From Polyodon spathula (taxonomy: Eukaryota > Chordata > Actinopteri > Acipenseriformes > Polyodontidae), in NCBI RefSeq assembly GCF_017654505.1, contig NC_054543.1, forward strand, positions 28,650,525-28,714,524: a stretch of 64,000 nt of DNA. Direction: 5' to 3'. Of the stretch, positions 32,943 to 43,489 are shown piece after piece; position 1 is the stretch's first letter, and the number at the start of each line of letters is the position of its first letter. The notes under the pieces are model-generated. The model searched no databases. It saw only the letters and a list, made by a program, of their open reading frames with translations, and had not been told where the DNA came from. The position numbers and the translations under genes were made by a program.

Positions 32943-35345
32943 AATGATGAACAGACTAAACAATCATTTGATGAACCTCTTTATCCAGGAACACCTCTTA
33001 CAAAAGCACAGAGCATACTGCTACTTATGTCATAAGCTCTACGACACAACCTGACTGTCTTAGCACTTGACAACCTACTGCAGCTTTTCAGTGAGTACTT
33101 CCCCAGGCTAACACCAACTAAAAAATACCTTTTCCAGAATGCCAGATACACTTCTATTGTAACTGCTGTACTAAATATTTGGTGAACAGAGAGGGGTTGA
33201 TGCCAACTTAAACCTAAACAGCAGTTGTTATTTTCTTGTAATGCCTTTAGCTTACCAGATTAAACAATTTCTTGAGGAGCATAATGTTCTGTTGTCTGAT
33301 TAAGAATAAGTGATAACATTTCTGATATACAGTGTAGGGAACAGTAAAGGCAGCTGTTAGACAATGGGGTTTCAGGCAAAGATGATTTGATTTTGATATA
33401 AAATTGCAATGTAGTTCCAGTTTTCAAAAGCAACAAGTACCAGATGTGGTCTATACAATGTCAAATTATTGAGTTATCCCTTTGTGGTCCTATGTCAGAT
33501 CAAGTCCGACATTACAATTCTCCCTTTCCAGTTATCAAAAAGACGTCAAGCACAGGTCTCTAGTTGTTTCTCCGGAAAAAGCTGAGAAAACCTTTCAATG
33601 GTTGAGTGAGACTGATAGGAGCCGAATAAAGCCAAAAAAAGGGGGTGTATCTGAGCAATACACAGAGACCATACACCACAGAAAAAACACAGACACAAAC
33701 AAAGGAGATAGCTGCATCCACATCCAGTGCTCAAAGAATATCTTGGACATTTGCAGAGATTTTTCAGATGTTGTAGTAATAAAATAATGACTTGGATTGC
33801 ATTATTGAGAAGATTAGTGATAAAAAATCTCCTGAGTGATCAGGAGAGGATTTATCAGTATGCATGACTATAAAGAGGCATGTGAAAAATACAGCGAACA
33901 AGGGGTGGGGCTTGGCTTGAGATGCAGTGCTGATGTCCTTTTGGTATGCAGGGCCTTATAAACCTGTTCTACTCTGAAAAGAAAAATATTTAAACAGCAT
34001 GTGTAAAATAAACAGTGTGTGCAAAAATAAACTGGACCTGACATGCCTGACAAGCGCTGAATAAATGGACCGCTAAGGGTTAAAGCCAGAGGAGCACAAA
34101 CAGCACATTTTAATGACAGGTTTATGGTTTAGGCCTACAAAGCCAAATATTTTTACATTCATGACACCATTTACAAATTAAGCATTATGTCCGGAAACAA
34201 ATGGTATCTACTGGACAGATACACAATGTATAAATCGCCATTCAAAAGTATATGTTCTTCTCTGTAGGTCAGATTCTCTGGCCCTACCACTACTTTGTAA
34301 AACAAAACAATTGAATGGTTATTATGGATGTGATTTTTGCTCTCATGCAGGTGGGGCAATGTACTCGTACAGTAGACCTGAGTCTGTACTTAGGACTGAA
34401 AGATCATTATGAGCATGTTGTGTCAATATCGTTGCAGGAGCCAGTGTAAGAAGTTAAAGGACCACCTCCTTTAATGAAACTTGGTCAATTTAAAGTTTGT
34501 TCCAGAATACCAACACAGTGTGTGCCTTGGAGTATCTCACCAACTTTGTGGTATCTTTGCCTGATTTGTGGTTTGAGTCGGCAAATGATAAAACTAAGTG
34601 GTATATTGGTCAGCACGTGGCAGAGGTTGATTTACGATTAACTAAGCTATAGCCATCCATTGAAGTAACCAGAGTGCCAAGATCAATAACAGAAAGAACA
34701 TTTCAGAAAGCCTCTGAATGGAGAGCATTTCTTCTTTTCCATGCCCAACCTGTGCTAAATGACATCCTTTAAAAAAAAAAAAAAATTGAAAGCACCTCTT
34801 TCTTTTAGCTTATGGAATATACACTTTGCTTTAGGAAACTGTTATTTCCCACCACATAGACATTTCAGAATTGGCACTGAAAAAAAATTGTTATTGAATT
34901 CCAAAGACTGTATGGGTCAACGCATAAGACATTTAACATACACTTACTGACTTACATTGCACATAGTTTTAGACATTGGGGTCCCCTGTGGGCCACCTCA
35001 ACATTTTCATTCAAATCCAATAAAGGGAATCTCCTAAGTTACTTTCATGGAACTCATTATATATCCCATCAAATAATGAAAACATTTCTGTTACGGCAAG
35101 GTTTGCCTCCTCAAAAAGAAATATATGACTGAAGCAAATAATGTCAAGACTTTTTTTTTTCAGTGAGCTCTACTTCAATAAACGTAAAACAGAAAATTCT
35201 AAAGTTATTAAAGAGATTGTGAGAGGGTTTGGTAGACCAGCATTGCATCACAATATTTCGATTCCACAAAGGCTTTTAATCAAAAACAATCTAGATCTTG
35301 ACGACCGTTTCTGGTACTATAGTCAATTTATGGTGAAAGGAGTTT
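32943..35345 (+). pseudogene. CACTA/EnSpm-like transposase (Tnp2/DUF4218 type), decayed
   Basis: A splice acceptor TTTTCTTTCAACAG ends at 32942. The first segment reads NDEQTKQSFDEPLYPGTPLT and, after a stop at 33033, ALRHNLTVLALDNLLQLF, with HFYCNCC in another frame. After an inserted piggyBac-like MITE come GYYGCDFCSHAGG (about 34310), EYLTNFVVSLPDLWFES and KWYIGQHVAEVDLRL (about 34535-34650), then TRVPRSITERTFQKASEWRA (about 34670-34725). Further on are WGPLWATSTFSFKS with an N-G-L repeat and HGTHYI (about 34975-35060), and FWYYSQF near 35320. This is the layout I know for animal CACTA-type transposases. Many stops and frame changes make it a pseudogene, and no terminal repeats were found. 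Confidence 0.6.
33478..34079. mobile_element. piggyBac-like MITE (family P2), complete
   Basis: Left end CCCTTTGTGGTCCTATGTC at 33478 and right end GGACCGCTAAGGG at 34067-34079 form inverted termini. TTAA follows on the right (34080-34083) and TTAT, a one-base variant, precedes on the left (33474-33477). About 600 bp without a transposase. It splits the CACTA-like pseudogene and so is younger than it. Confidence 0.8.
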
Positions 35346-35699
35346 GAATAGGTGAATAGTAATGTTGACAGATTGTAGAATTTGCAAGATTATTACTTTA
35401 ATCGTTTAAAAAAAAATGCTTCTTCTCATGAAAGCTCTTCCATTTACATGTGTGTCAAAAGATGCTGTGCACTAGTTAAAGTTCAATTATGCAAAGATAC
35501 ACAAATAAGCATTTCAAGTAGCTTTATACAGTAAGTTAGAGAAGGAAAATGTGTTTGCAGTGTGTCCTGAAGTGTTTAAAAGAAAATGGGTGTCTGTTGA
35601 TGTAGATCAAAAACCCTACATTATTCCATTGCCAAATTCCTATGAAAGAGATTAAAATATTTATGTCTGTTAAAGAGCAATTTGCAGGGTTCCAAAAAA

Positions 35700-36188
35700 T
35701 ATAACGTTATATAACCCCACATGTTGCTACAACTGTTTAAATAACATATCTGTAGTTTTTCTTTTCATTAACATCCTGACTACTTTAAAATTTACACATT
35801 TTTACATCCTGGCTACATTTTACAATTATCTGATTCAAAAGGTCTTTTTCTAAGATGGCCAGTGAAGTGCACAGAGATCAGGGGTGGGTCTATATAAATA
35901 AATACATAAATAATTAAGTGCTTTGGCTTCTGTGTGCCGTAGGATAACTGGGTTGATATTACTTGTTTGGCAATAATCCTTGTAGTAGTATTTATTTATT
36001 TATTTTTTAAATCCCTCTTCCTGTAGTGACAGGAGGACAACCGTTGATCAGTACACAGGAGTGCACTCCAGGTGCCATCTTGAAAAAACCTTTGAAACAG
36101 ACAGTAGTCAGGATGTTAACAATTGAAAGAGAAATTCCAGGTACCCTATTTAAAGTTGTAGCAACATGTGAGAACATATGATGCTCTT
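35700..36188. mobile_element. Inverted-repeat MITE (family M1), copy 1
   Basis: Left arm ATAACGTTATATAACCCCACATGTTGC and right arm GCAACATGTGAGAACATATGATGCTC are inverted. The arms extend inwards for over 100 bases (AACATCCTGACTACT / AGTAGTCAGGATGTT). There is no coding capacity. The second copy is at 49011-49648. Confidence 0.7.
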
Positions 36189-37110
36189 TAATTAAAATAT
36201 GATCTATTTTTTTTACTATAATGACAATGTTCTTTTTAAATTGTAGATTTTAATTAAAAAATTTTGAATACACAATTTTCAACATTTTGTGTTAAATATT
36301 ATTTCCTTTCTAAAGGTTTGCCTTAAAATGACTATTATAATATCTTATATGCATGATAAGTCTCTGTGGTGAGCAATAGACCTAAACTTTATTCTGCATG
36401 TCTGTGAATTACTTCAGTAGTCTGGGATGGTATAAGGAATCCAAACCATTGTGTTTTCACCTAAAGCTTAACCAAATAAACTTATATTTTTAAACCAAAA
36501 TGTTTAAGCTCATGTATCTTCCAAGAAACAATTTAAGTCTTATTGACATGAATTTGCTTAATGGTGCACAGAAATTTAAAATTATGTGTAAAGAAATCCA
36601 TTATCAGACACAGTATTTAAATTATTTTAATAGAAATAAATACTTAATATAAAATGGTTACATTTACTTTAAAATCATTAAAAATGTAGGATAGGTGTAA
36701 GTTCAATAATAGCTTTGTTTTGTGCTTCTGTACTGACATTTCACAGCTACAAACATGATGGCTGGCCTAGCTCCCTTTCTGTTTATGTTATGAAGCTGCA
36801 GGTTTCTTATGATCTAGTGCAGTGCCTGTACTTGAATCTGCTGCAAGGGTGTGATACTGTCTGTTCAATCGAGTCTGTGTACATTTTTAGCAGTCTGCTG
36901 ATAGCCTGTGCTTGCTAGTTTTAATGACTTTCATTTACGTATTGCATTTTCACAAAGCAATTTAAACAATTTAAGAGAGTGCCATTTTGAAATACTTAAT
37001 GGTACACAGAATTAACTTTGAAGAGCTGTCCTACTTTTAAGATGCAATAATAAATATCTTGTTTCCATAGTCAAGCCAACTTGAGTATATGCAATAATTT
37101 TCCCCCAATG
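36189..37110. other. Unassigned AT-rich DNA
   Basis: No recognisable feature. The frame at 36715-36918 has no family likeness. Confidence 0.45.
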
Positions 37111-37867
37111 CTGCGTTTCCATGTTTTTGTAAAACTCGAGTTGGCCTCCAATTCGGGTCCATACCTGAGTTGTTTGGTACTATTTCACTATGTAGGCGGG
37201 CCCGAATGAATTTGGGCAGAGCAGAAAATATGTCACAAGTCATGAAATCCTGCGTCTTAGCAACAATCTCTAAAGCCAGTGTCAGTTATAAATTATAGTT
37301 AGAAAAAACTAAATAGCTTACCTGTAATTTAACTCCGTAAAAAATAAAATAAAAAATGATTTAACATGACAGGACATTATGCAACATGGAAAAATGATAA
37401 AACGTTATCACTTATTAGTTTGAGGCGATCGAGATTGGGGAAATATAAGTCAAGTTCTGCTTTTTATGGGTGTAAATAGGAATGCGGTCCAATGTAGGTA
37501 AAAAAAAAATCAAAGACCAGAATAAGAAAAGCGGAAACGATCTCTAAACATTTCGTTATTATGACAGATTAGATGTGATTTTAGGACACTGTCCAATATC
37601 ACAAGACAGTCTGCAATGCATTTTCTGGAAAAATGATCCATTGTCATATTTTACAATGTCAATAACAATGATACAATAATCTAGTTACCTTGTTACTATC
37701 TGGCCATCGCTCATGATAACATGAGTGGGATTTGTCCAGCTCACGTATAACTCAAGAAACTCAGGATACCCTGGAAAAACAATTTTTTTCGAGTTTTGCA
37801 AAATTCAGGCTAACCCAGGAGCACTTGAGTGCACTCGAGTTGTCTTGACTATGGAAACGAGGTAGTA
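37111..37867. mobile_element. Possible Harbinger-like MITE
   Basis: CTGCGTTTCCATGTTTTTGTAAAACTCGAGTT at the left is mirrored at the right by ACTCGAGTTGTCTTGACTATGGAAACGAGG. The terminal GTTTCCAT and the inner ACTCGAGT occur inverted at both ends about 750 bp apart. There is no ORF of note. The target duplication was not resolved, so the superfamily is a guess. Confidence 0.45.
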
Positions 37868-38404
37868 GTCTCAATGTTATTTTTGGAAGTTACACATTAT
37901 TGAGCAGTTCGTTTTGATAAGAATCACTTTATATATTGTTTTGTTCATTCTTTTTTTGTGCTCTTCACTGAAAAAAAGGCAATTATATATCATGCTAGAC
38001 TACGACTATGAGAAGGGCATGCTATTTAACCTGTTTAATACAATTTTGTAAAGATGTTTTGAAAAAATGGCACTAAAAATATATTCTCTATCAAACTTTA
38101 CACTGATTTTAAATGTTTTACACAGATACCAATAAAAACATGAGTACTGCATCTATTGAATAGAACGTCTTTGCCCTCTTTTTGTATTCCTATATTTTAA
38201 ATAGTTTTTTTTTCACCAAGATACATCACTTGTTTTCCCCCATCCCTATACTGTGTCACTATTATGTTCTGTAAGAGAGCAGGTAAATCACAGGGGTGCA
38301 GGAAATGTTATGTTAACCTGTATCTGAGCATTTATTTTGGAGCTTCCATATTAAAAACAAATTTGATTTACATTTGATGTGACTGCTTTTTAGACACAAC
38401 GTAA

Positions 38405-38615
38405 AACACATTTTAAAGTATACTTCCTAATAAGTATACTCTGTATAAGTTCAAAGGCGGTATAAAAAAAAGTAAATAAATAGTGCAACAAACTTGGTAT
38501 GCTAACTTTTAAGTATACTATGCCTAAGTATAATACAAGTATATTTAAAGTACAATATTAGTATCTTAGTATACTTTAAGTACATTTATAGTATACTTCA
38601 ACATACTACTTTTTT
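38405..38615. repeat. AAGTATACTT-rich repeat cluster
   Basis: The palindromic decamer AAGTATACTT and near variants recur at least seven times in about 200 bases. The cluster resembles the AT-rich palindromic MITEs common in fish genomes, but no clean ends are visible. Confidence 0.5.
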
Positions 38616-39144
38616 ATAAGACTGTTTTCCCGTACTCTGGGGTAATAACTATGACAAAAATGTCTGGTTGTAAAGAGGTTAACTCCTCTGCAGGCAGTTA
38701 GCAGTGAGCATTTAAACTTATCTCTCCAGCAAAGATTAAAAATTGAACCGCCAGTGGATCACATTGCCCATTACATAGTGCACACCCCACATCTGTTAAA
38801 TACTGCCAATAGTCAATTAAAAAAACAAAACATTACACTGTTAGACTCATTCAACTTGATTAGTTCCAAGAAATGGGGGTGGATTAGTCAAACATATCTC
38901 TGGCATTTTCCTTATTTATAATCTGTCATAAATTTGTAAACAGTAATGGAAACTGGTTTAAACAATCTATGATTACAATGCACCATTATTAAGAAGGTTT
39001 ACATGAGGTCAAACTAAGTCAGAAAACTGCTATTCATTTTCAGAAAGCAACAAAAATCTTTGCATTTATATAACTTCAAAATAGCCTGAGCTACTTGTAT
39101 GTATATACAGGGCATTTTGGCAGTGCATATGTTTGATATGATGT

Positions 39145-39887
39145 TGTGGCAAAGTGGTAAACAGTGTGAGGTGCAGGTGGTCAATAAACAGACAATGATA
39201 GTCCAGGTGCAATTGTGTTTTATTTTGTAATCCAGTTGCCTGATGGCGAAACATCAGTAAAAAATAACAATGTTAACAGGCAATTTAGTGGCATGTATTG
39301 CTCTGTTTTAATCTATGGGATGGTCCTGGAATAATAATAGTCCCGTTCCTTTTCACTCACACATAACACAGACACAAATACAAACACCAGTCCACAGTGT
39401 GTGCCCTAGTGCTCGTAGTGAAAATACAGTTCTTTAGTGATAGAAAGTGCAATGATGTTGTCTGGGTTTAGTGCTGGCCTTTGGTGACAGCTTCGGATCA
39501 TGTTAGCCGTCTAAATGACAGACAAGTACAATTTAGTTATGACAAACAAAACACCCTGGGTTCACAATACAGTTCTCCTTTCAGTCTAGTAATAACTATA
39601 GCAAAGGAAGAGATCGCATCACTAAGTCCCCTTAAATACTGTTAATTATGACGCCTTTGTTAACGAGTGCAACCGCTTCTCCAATCTGCGGATGCCACAT
39701 CGTTTCCCTTCCAGGTCAATGATTTAATGTACTGTAGCTCCGCCCCCTTTCTAGAAGGCCGACTTCCACCTAAACCTGGGAATGAATTGTAGGGCCATCC
39801 AGTCCAGGGTACTCTGTTCCTTTTAAACAGCGCCCTCTTAGGTCGGGTGGGAGATCCAACACTAAGAATCATTCAATCGCTGTCACA
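39145..39887 (-). mobile_element. Solo LTR, family F3, TSD GATGT
   Basis: Minus strand: starts TGTGACAGCGATTGAATG and ends CCACTTTGCCACA, with an exact 5-bp duplication GATGT at 39140-39144 and 39888-39892. A TATA-like TATTTAAGG lies near 39635, and AAATAAAACACAATTG on the minus strand near 39220 is the polyadenylation region. It interrupts a P1 DNA element, whose right end resumes at 39888. Confidence 0.95.
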
Positions 39888-40034
39888 GATGTGCTTGAAT
39901 AAACTTTTGAGTTGTATGTGATAGTTTGTCTTTCATTTTAAGATTGATATTTAAAATGTAATAATCATAATGAGTGCTGGCGGTGGTTTTAGGTTATGAC
40001 TATAACCGCAGAGTTTCTAGTATTAAACATAGAG
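39888..40034. mobile_element. P1 element right end, copy 3
   Basis: GATGTGCTTGAATAAACTTTTGAG...TTTGTCTTTCATTTTA matches the subterminal block of copy 1 at about 4632-4685. The end TTTCTAGTATTAA at about 40012-40024 matches the P1 terminus. The left part of this copy lies on the other side of the solo LTR, from about 39100 at least; its left end was not found. Confidence 0.5.
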
Positions 40035-40239
40035 GTTTTTGTTAGGAGGGATTTGTAATTCAATACTGGTCTTTATCTATCTGCATGTTAGAAAAATGAC
40101 TTTTAATTGTGGGCTCAACAAATAAGATGCACTCCAAAATTATGTGCTTAGACTGGGCAGGGGAAATGTAATTCACATCTTGTTGTCCATGTCACACAGG
40201 AGCAATGGGAAGCCTGGGAACAGCAACACCTCCCAATGT

Positions 40240-40996
40240 CCCTTCCTAGACATCTGAGTTGAAGCTACCTCCCAAGGGTCAGTTCCTGTTGTTACCTCTC
40301 AAAGGTCAACTCCTGTCCTGTCCCGCCGAGCCTGAAATGCCTAGGGCTGCTGAGCCTGCAACGGCAGGGGTGGTCAGTTTGCCATTACCAGGATGGCGAG
40401 TTCGCCACTCAGGGCTTTGTTGTCCAGTAGCCGCAGTTACAAATTATGGGACCTGATCCCAAGAAAAAGGAACCGCTGGCTACAGAGAAGGAGGAGAGGT
40501 GAGGAAACCACCTCCACCCGCAGCAGTTGCATAGCCGGAAAGTATGGGGCTGGAGCCCAAGAAAAAGGAACCGCTGGTTACAGAGAAAGAGGAGAGGTGA
40601 GGAGGCCACCTCCACCTGCAATAGTTGCACTCTTGGAGTATGCAGTGCTGAGGACAGCAGGGCTGCTGCCAATGCCACCGCCACTTCCTGTCAGCATTTC
40701 AGATGCCAGCATGACCAATGGTAGCATTTCTGCTGCCAGAACCACCTATGCTGGAGGAGCGAGCATTGCTGCTATCAACATTTGTCGCTGCCAGCATTGC
40801 CACTGCCAGGATCGCTCAGGGCTGGAGGAGCCACCTTTGGTATTGTGAGGATTTCCGTTGACACCATTACCAGTGACAATACTGCCACCCATGGGTCCAT
40901 TGAGGCCATTCCTTGCCCAGGACTATGATCAGGATGTTTGGATTTTAAGGGGGAGGTGGCTTTTGAGGCCATGTGTGTTATGCACAGGGGGGTATA
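40240..40996 (+). mobile_element. 3' internal region of an LTR retrotransposon with tandem motifs
   Basis: Two units of about 110 bases (about 40450-40625) repeat CCCAAGAAAAAGGAACCGCTGG...GAGGAGAGGTGAGG...CCACCTCCACC. The stretch ends with GGGGGAGGTGGCTTTTGAGGCCATGTGTG and the purine tract AGGGGGGTATA directly before the LTR at 40997. The same blocks precede LTR copy B at 1880, so both are 3' ends of related elements. The ORF 40393-40848 here has no domain I recognise. Confidence 0.6.
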
Positions 40997-41200
40997 TGTG
41001 ATAGAGTACCCACACCCCTGTGTGTATTTTATGTTTTCTGTGGTGTCTCACTGTATGTATGTATGTATGTATTGGTGCACAGGGTATAGTGTGGGTTATG
41101 TAGCATGGGTGATTATTTAATAAATCTTTCAGGCAGTGCCTTCACTTATCAAACTGTGTCCTGCATTTCCTGACGTCACCCACAAGCTATCCTGTTCACA
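40997..41200 (+). mobile_element. Short 3' LTR abutting another element
   Basis: TGTGATAGAGTACC at 40997 follows the purine tract; AATAAATCTTTCAGG lies at about 41119, and it ends CCTGTTCACA at 41200. Only 204 bp, so it may be internally deleted. Immediately after the CA the minus-strand integrase of another element begins, broken at its catalytic Glu segment. The 5' half of the inserted element, with the other piece of that integrase, was not found upstream. Confidence 0.6.
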
Positions 41201-41690
41201 GAGGGTCTGGTTAAATCGCTCACACATCCAGTTTCCCTGTGGTTGATAAACGGTAGTACGGCTTTTCCTGCAACAATAATACTTGCACAACTCTTGGATC
41301 GATGTCAACTCAAAGGTAGGGCCCTGATCTGAATGAACAGTTGTGCAACGATGGTAGTACTCCTGCTTCTATTCGGGCCAAAAAAAACTCTGGTGGAGAG
41401 TGGAAAGGGTCTTATCCACACCTAGGTAACCCAAACGTACATGGGATTCCTCCCATAAGGGCTTTTGCTGGTCCTGTGGGACAAGGATTTGTTAATGCAA
41501 CTCATCTATCCTGGGATCTTTTGTGTGTTGTACCAAGACCGCATTATATAACTCCAATGAGGTGCAATGTTGCAGCCTCTTCATTATCTCAGTCCCTTCT
41601 TGCTTTCGGTCCTCAGTGGAAGATGATTGTCCTCCTTTCACATGCATCTGGACTCAACACAATATCCCATCTTGTCTTTATAGAGCTTCC
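41201..41690 (-). pseudogene. Ty3/gypsy integrase fragments
   Basis: On the minus strand the segment nearest 41201-41345 reads VHSDQGPTFELTSIQELCKY and then a CERFNQTL piece that carries the catalytic Glu, cut by the LTR at 41200. Between 41345 and about 41690 lies a poor zinc-domain region (EFFWPE). The part with the first catalytic Asp is deleted. RT, RNase H and integrase thus come in the standard Ty3/gypsy order on this strand. Confidence 0.7.
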
Positions 41691-41699
41691 CACTTCTTG

Positions 41700-42009
41700 G
41701 GGTCCCATCAACACTGGACATCCTCTAAATATTTGGCAATCACAGACACTTCGTTGGGATGAGTCATGTTTGAAATCAGCTGGTCAGACTCATGTGATAA
41801 CCTAGACAACACACCAGCATTAATATTTACACGCCAGGGCAGTATTTGATGGGATAATGACACCCAGCATTGTTCTACCACACTAAGTCTGGCAGTGCGC
41901 AAATGAACTAAGGAATTGTTATCAGTGAATATTACAAAGTCTGCCCCCCACAAATAATCCTTAAACCACTCAGTGACTGTCCACTTCAAAGCTAAGAACT
42001 CCAACTTAA
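41700..42009 (-). pseudogene. Ty3/gypsy RNase H, C-terminal part
   Basis: The frame 41708-42004 reads FLALKWTVTEWFKDYLWG, VIFTDNNSLVHL and NINAGVLSRL, the conserved end of gypsy RNase H, including the TDN Asp. It is separated from the N-terminal part by the piggyBac-like insertion at 42010-42735. Confidence 0.85.
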
Positions 42010-42404
42010 CCCTTTGCGGCCGACGAGCTGTAATTTAGTAACTTTTGTTATGATGACAAAACAAGTCCTATGTCAGCCATCCAACCAGAAAATATAGCCA
42101 TGACTACAGGGCATGTCATGATACCATTGTTTCAGGGCTAGCCCCCCCCCCTGTATATTATAAAAACTGATTCCAAGGACCAGAGACAGCCTCGGTAATG
42201 TTGACTCACTTTCGTCTAAGCTTCAAAACTTAGAGGTCAAAATTTGAAGGTTCCTCACCATAACAATTCCAAGAGTGGATTTGTCATCTAAACCGATTAA
42301 TCTGTATCATTAACCAAAAAAAGTTGAGTGTAGTCAAAAAAAAAAAAAGAAGCGACATACAGACACGACTGTCACACGCACGAAACCTGTTTGGACAGGG
42401 CTAA

Positions 42405-42448
<44 letters not shown>

Positions 42449-42735
42449 TAATATATATATATATTGAACGTTTCTCCAAGTTGCAAAGAGCAAAGAGGTT
42501 CAAATTTAAAAAAATATTTATTCATTTTCATATTTAGATAATTTTTTGGAGGTGAAGCTCATATGTAAAATAATAAATCACCCTACAACAAAATAAATTA
42601 CATCACTGGAAATATCTACTTAATGTCTTTCTGATGGTGTATTGGGTTTTAATTTCTGATTTAAGGTTCCAAAACTACAAGAGCTTAAACATATTTGGGG
42701 ACCAAATATGGTCATTATCCGTAGGCAACATAGGG
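42010..42735. mobile_element. piggyBac-like element inside RNase H, exact TTAA duplication
   Basis: It begins CCCTTTGCGGCCGACG after TTAA (42006-42009) and ends with the inverted, imperfect CCGTAGGCAACATAGGG before TTAA (42736-42739). It is 726 bp, with an (AT)n at 42408-42464, and has no transposase. The RNase H coding sequence stops exactly at one TTAA and resumes in frame at the other, as expected for a piggyBac-type insertion. Confidence 0.85.
42408..42464. repeat. (AT)n inside the piggyBac-like element
   Basis: About 28 AT units with two slips. Confidence 0.95.
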
Positions 42736-42739
42736 TTAA

Positions 42740-43480
42740 AAGAGATATAATCTGCATCATTTTTCTCAGAAGGGTGCAAACTGCAACTAGTATAAGCGAT
42801 CACCTTCTCTTGGCCAGCCATAACTTTAGACTACTGTGCCCAACCCCCCAAGACTAGCATCAGTATAAAGCCGAAATGGCTGAGAGAAGGCAGCAAACAC
42901 CAAGTAAAACCAAGAAATGGCTGTACTTGCCTTACTATCTGGGGCACAGGCCACACTCATATAAGTTCTGTCTTCACAGGATCAGGTGCAACTCCTGACC
43001 CACTAACCAAATACCCCAGAAACTTAATCTCCTTTTCAAACAATTTACATTTCTCAGGTTGCAGCTTGAGGCCATATTGTCATAACTTTCCATACACTAG
43101 ACCTCTAGATTATTTAAATGAGTCTTAATCTGCTGAAAACACAATTATATCATCAAGATAGACAAACAAGGATTCTAAAATGAGGCCTCCCTGGCAACGC
43201 TGCATTAACTGTTCAAATGTCACATTATAAAGCCCAAATGGCATTGAACTCATATAGTCCCATTGGTTACTAAAAGCAGTCTTTTCTTTGTCCCAGGGGT
43301 CTACTTCAGCTTGCCAATATCCACTGGCCAGATCGAGGGTAGGGTAGGGTAGGCCAGATAAGGTTTCTTCTATTTGGGTTAGAAGAGGATCCGTGGTGTT
43401 CTTTGTGTTCATCGCCAGCTACATTAAGTCAGCATGTACGGTGGGTCTTAGCCAAGGACGGTTTACTTGGTGTCATGACC
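42740..43480 (-). pseudogene. pol: Ty3/gypsy reverse transcriptase and RNase H N-terminal part
   Basis: Minus strand. The frame 43125-43412 has TLDLASGYWQAEVDPWDKEK, SMPFGLYNVTFEQLMQ and the palm motif FVYLDDIIVFS. Further on come KCKLFEKEIKFLGYLVSGSG (thumb) and, near 42860-42820, LYTDASLGGLG of RNase H with its Asp. It is interrupted by several stops and small shifts between about 43110 and 42800. The part before the RT fingers is degraded into unassigned DNA at 43480. Confidence 0.85.
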
Positions 43481-43489
43481 AGGTGCTGC

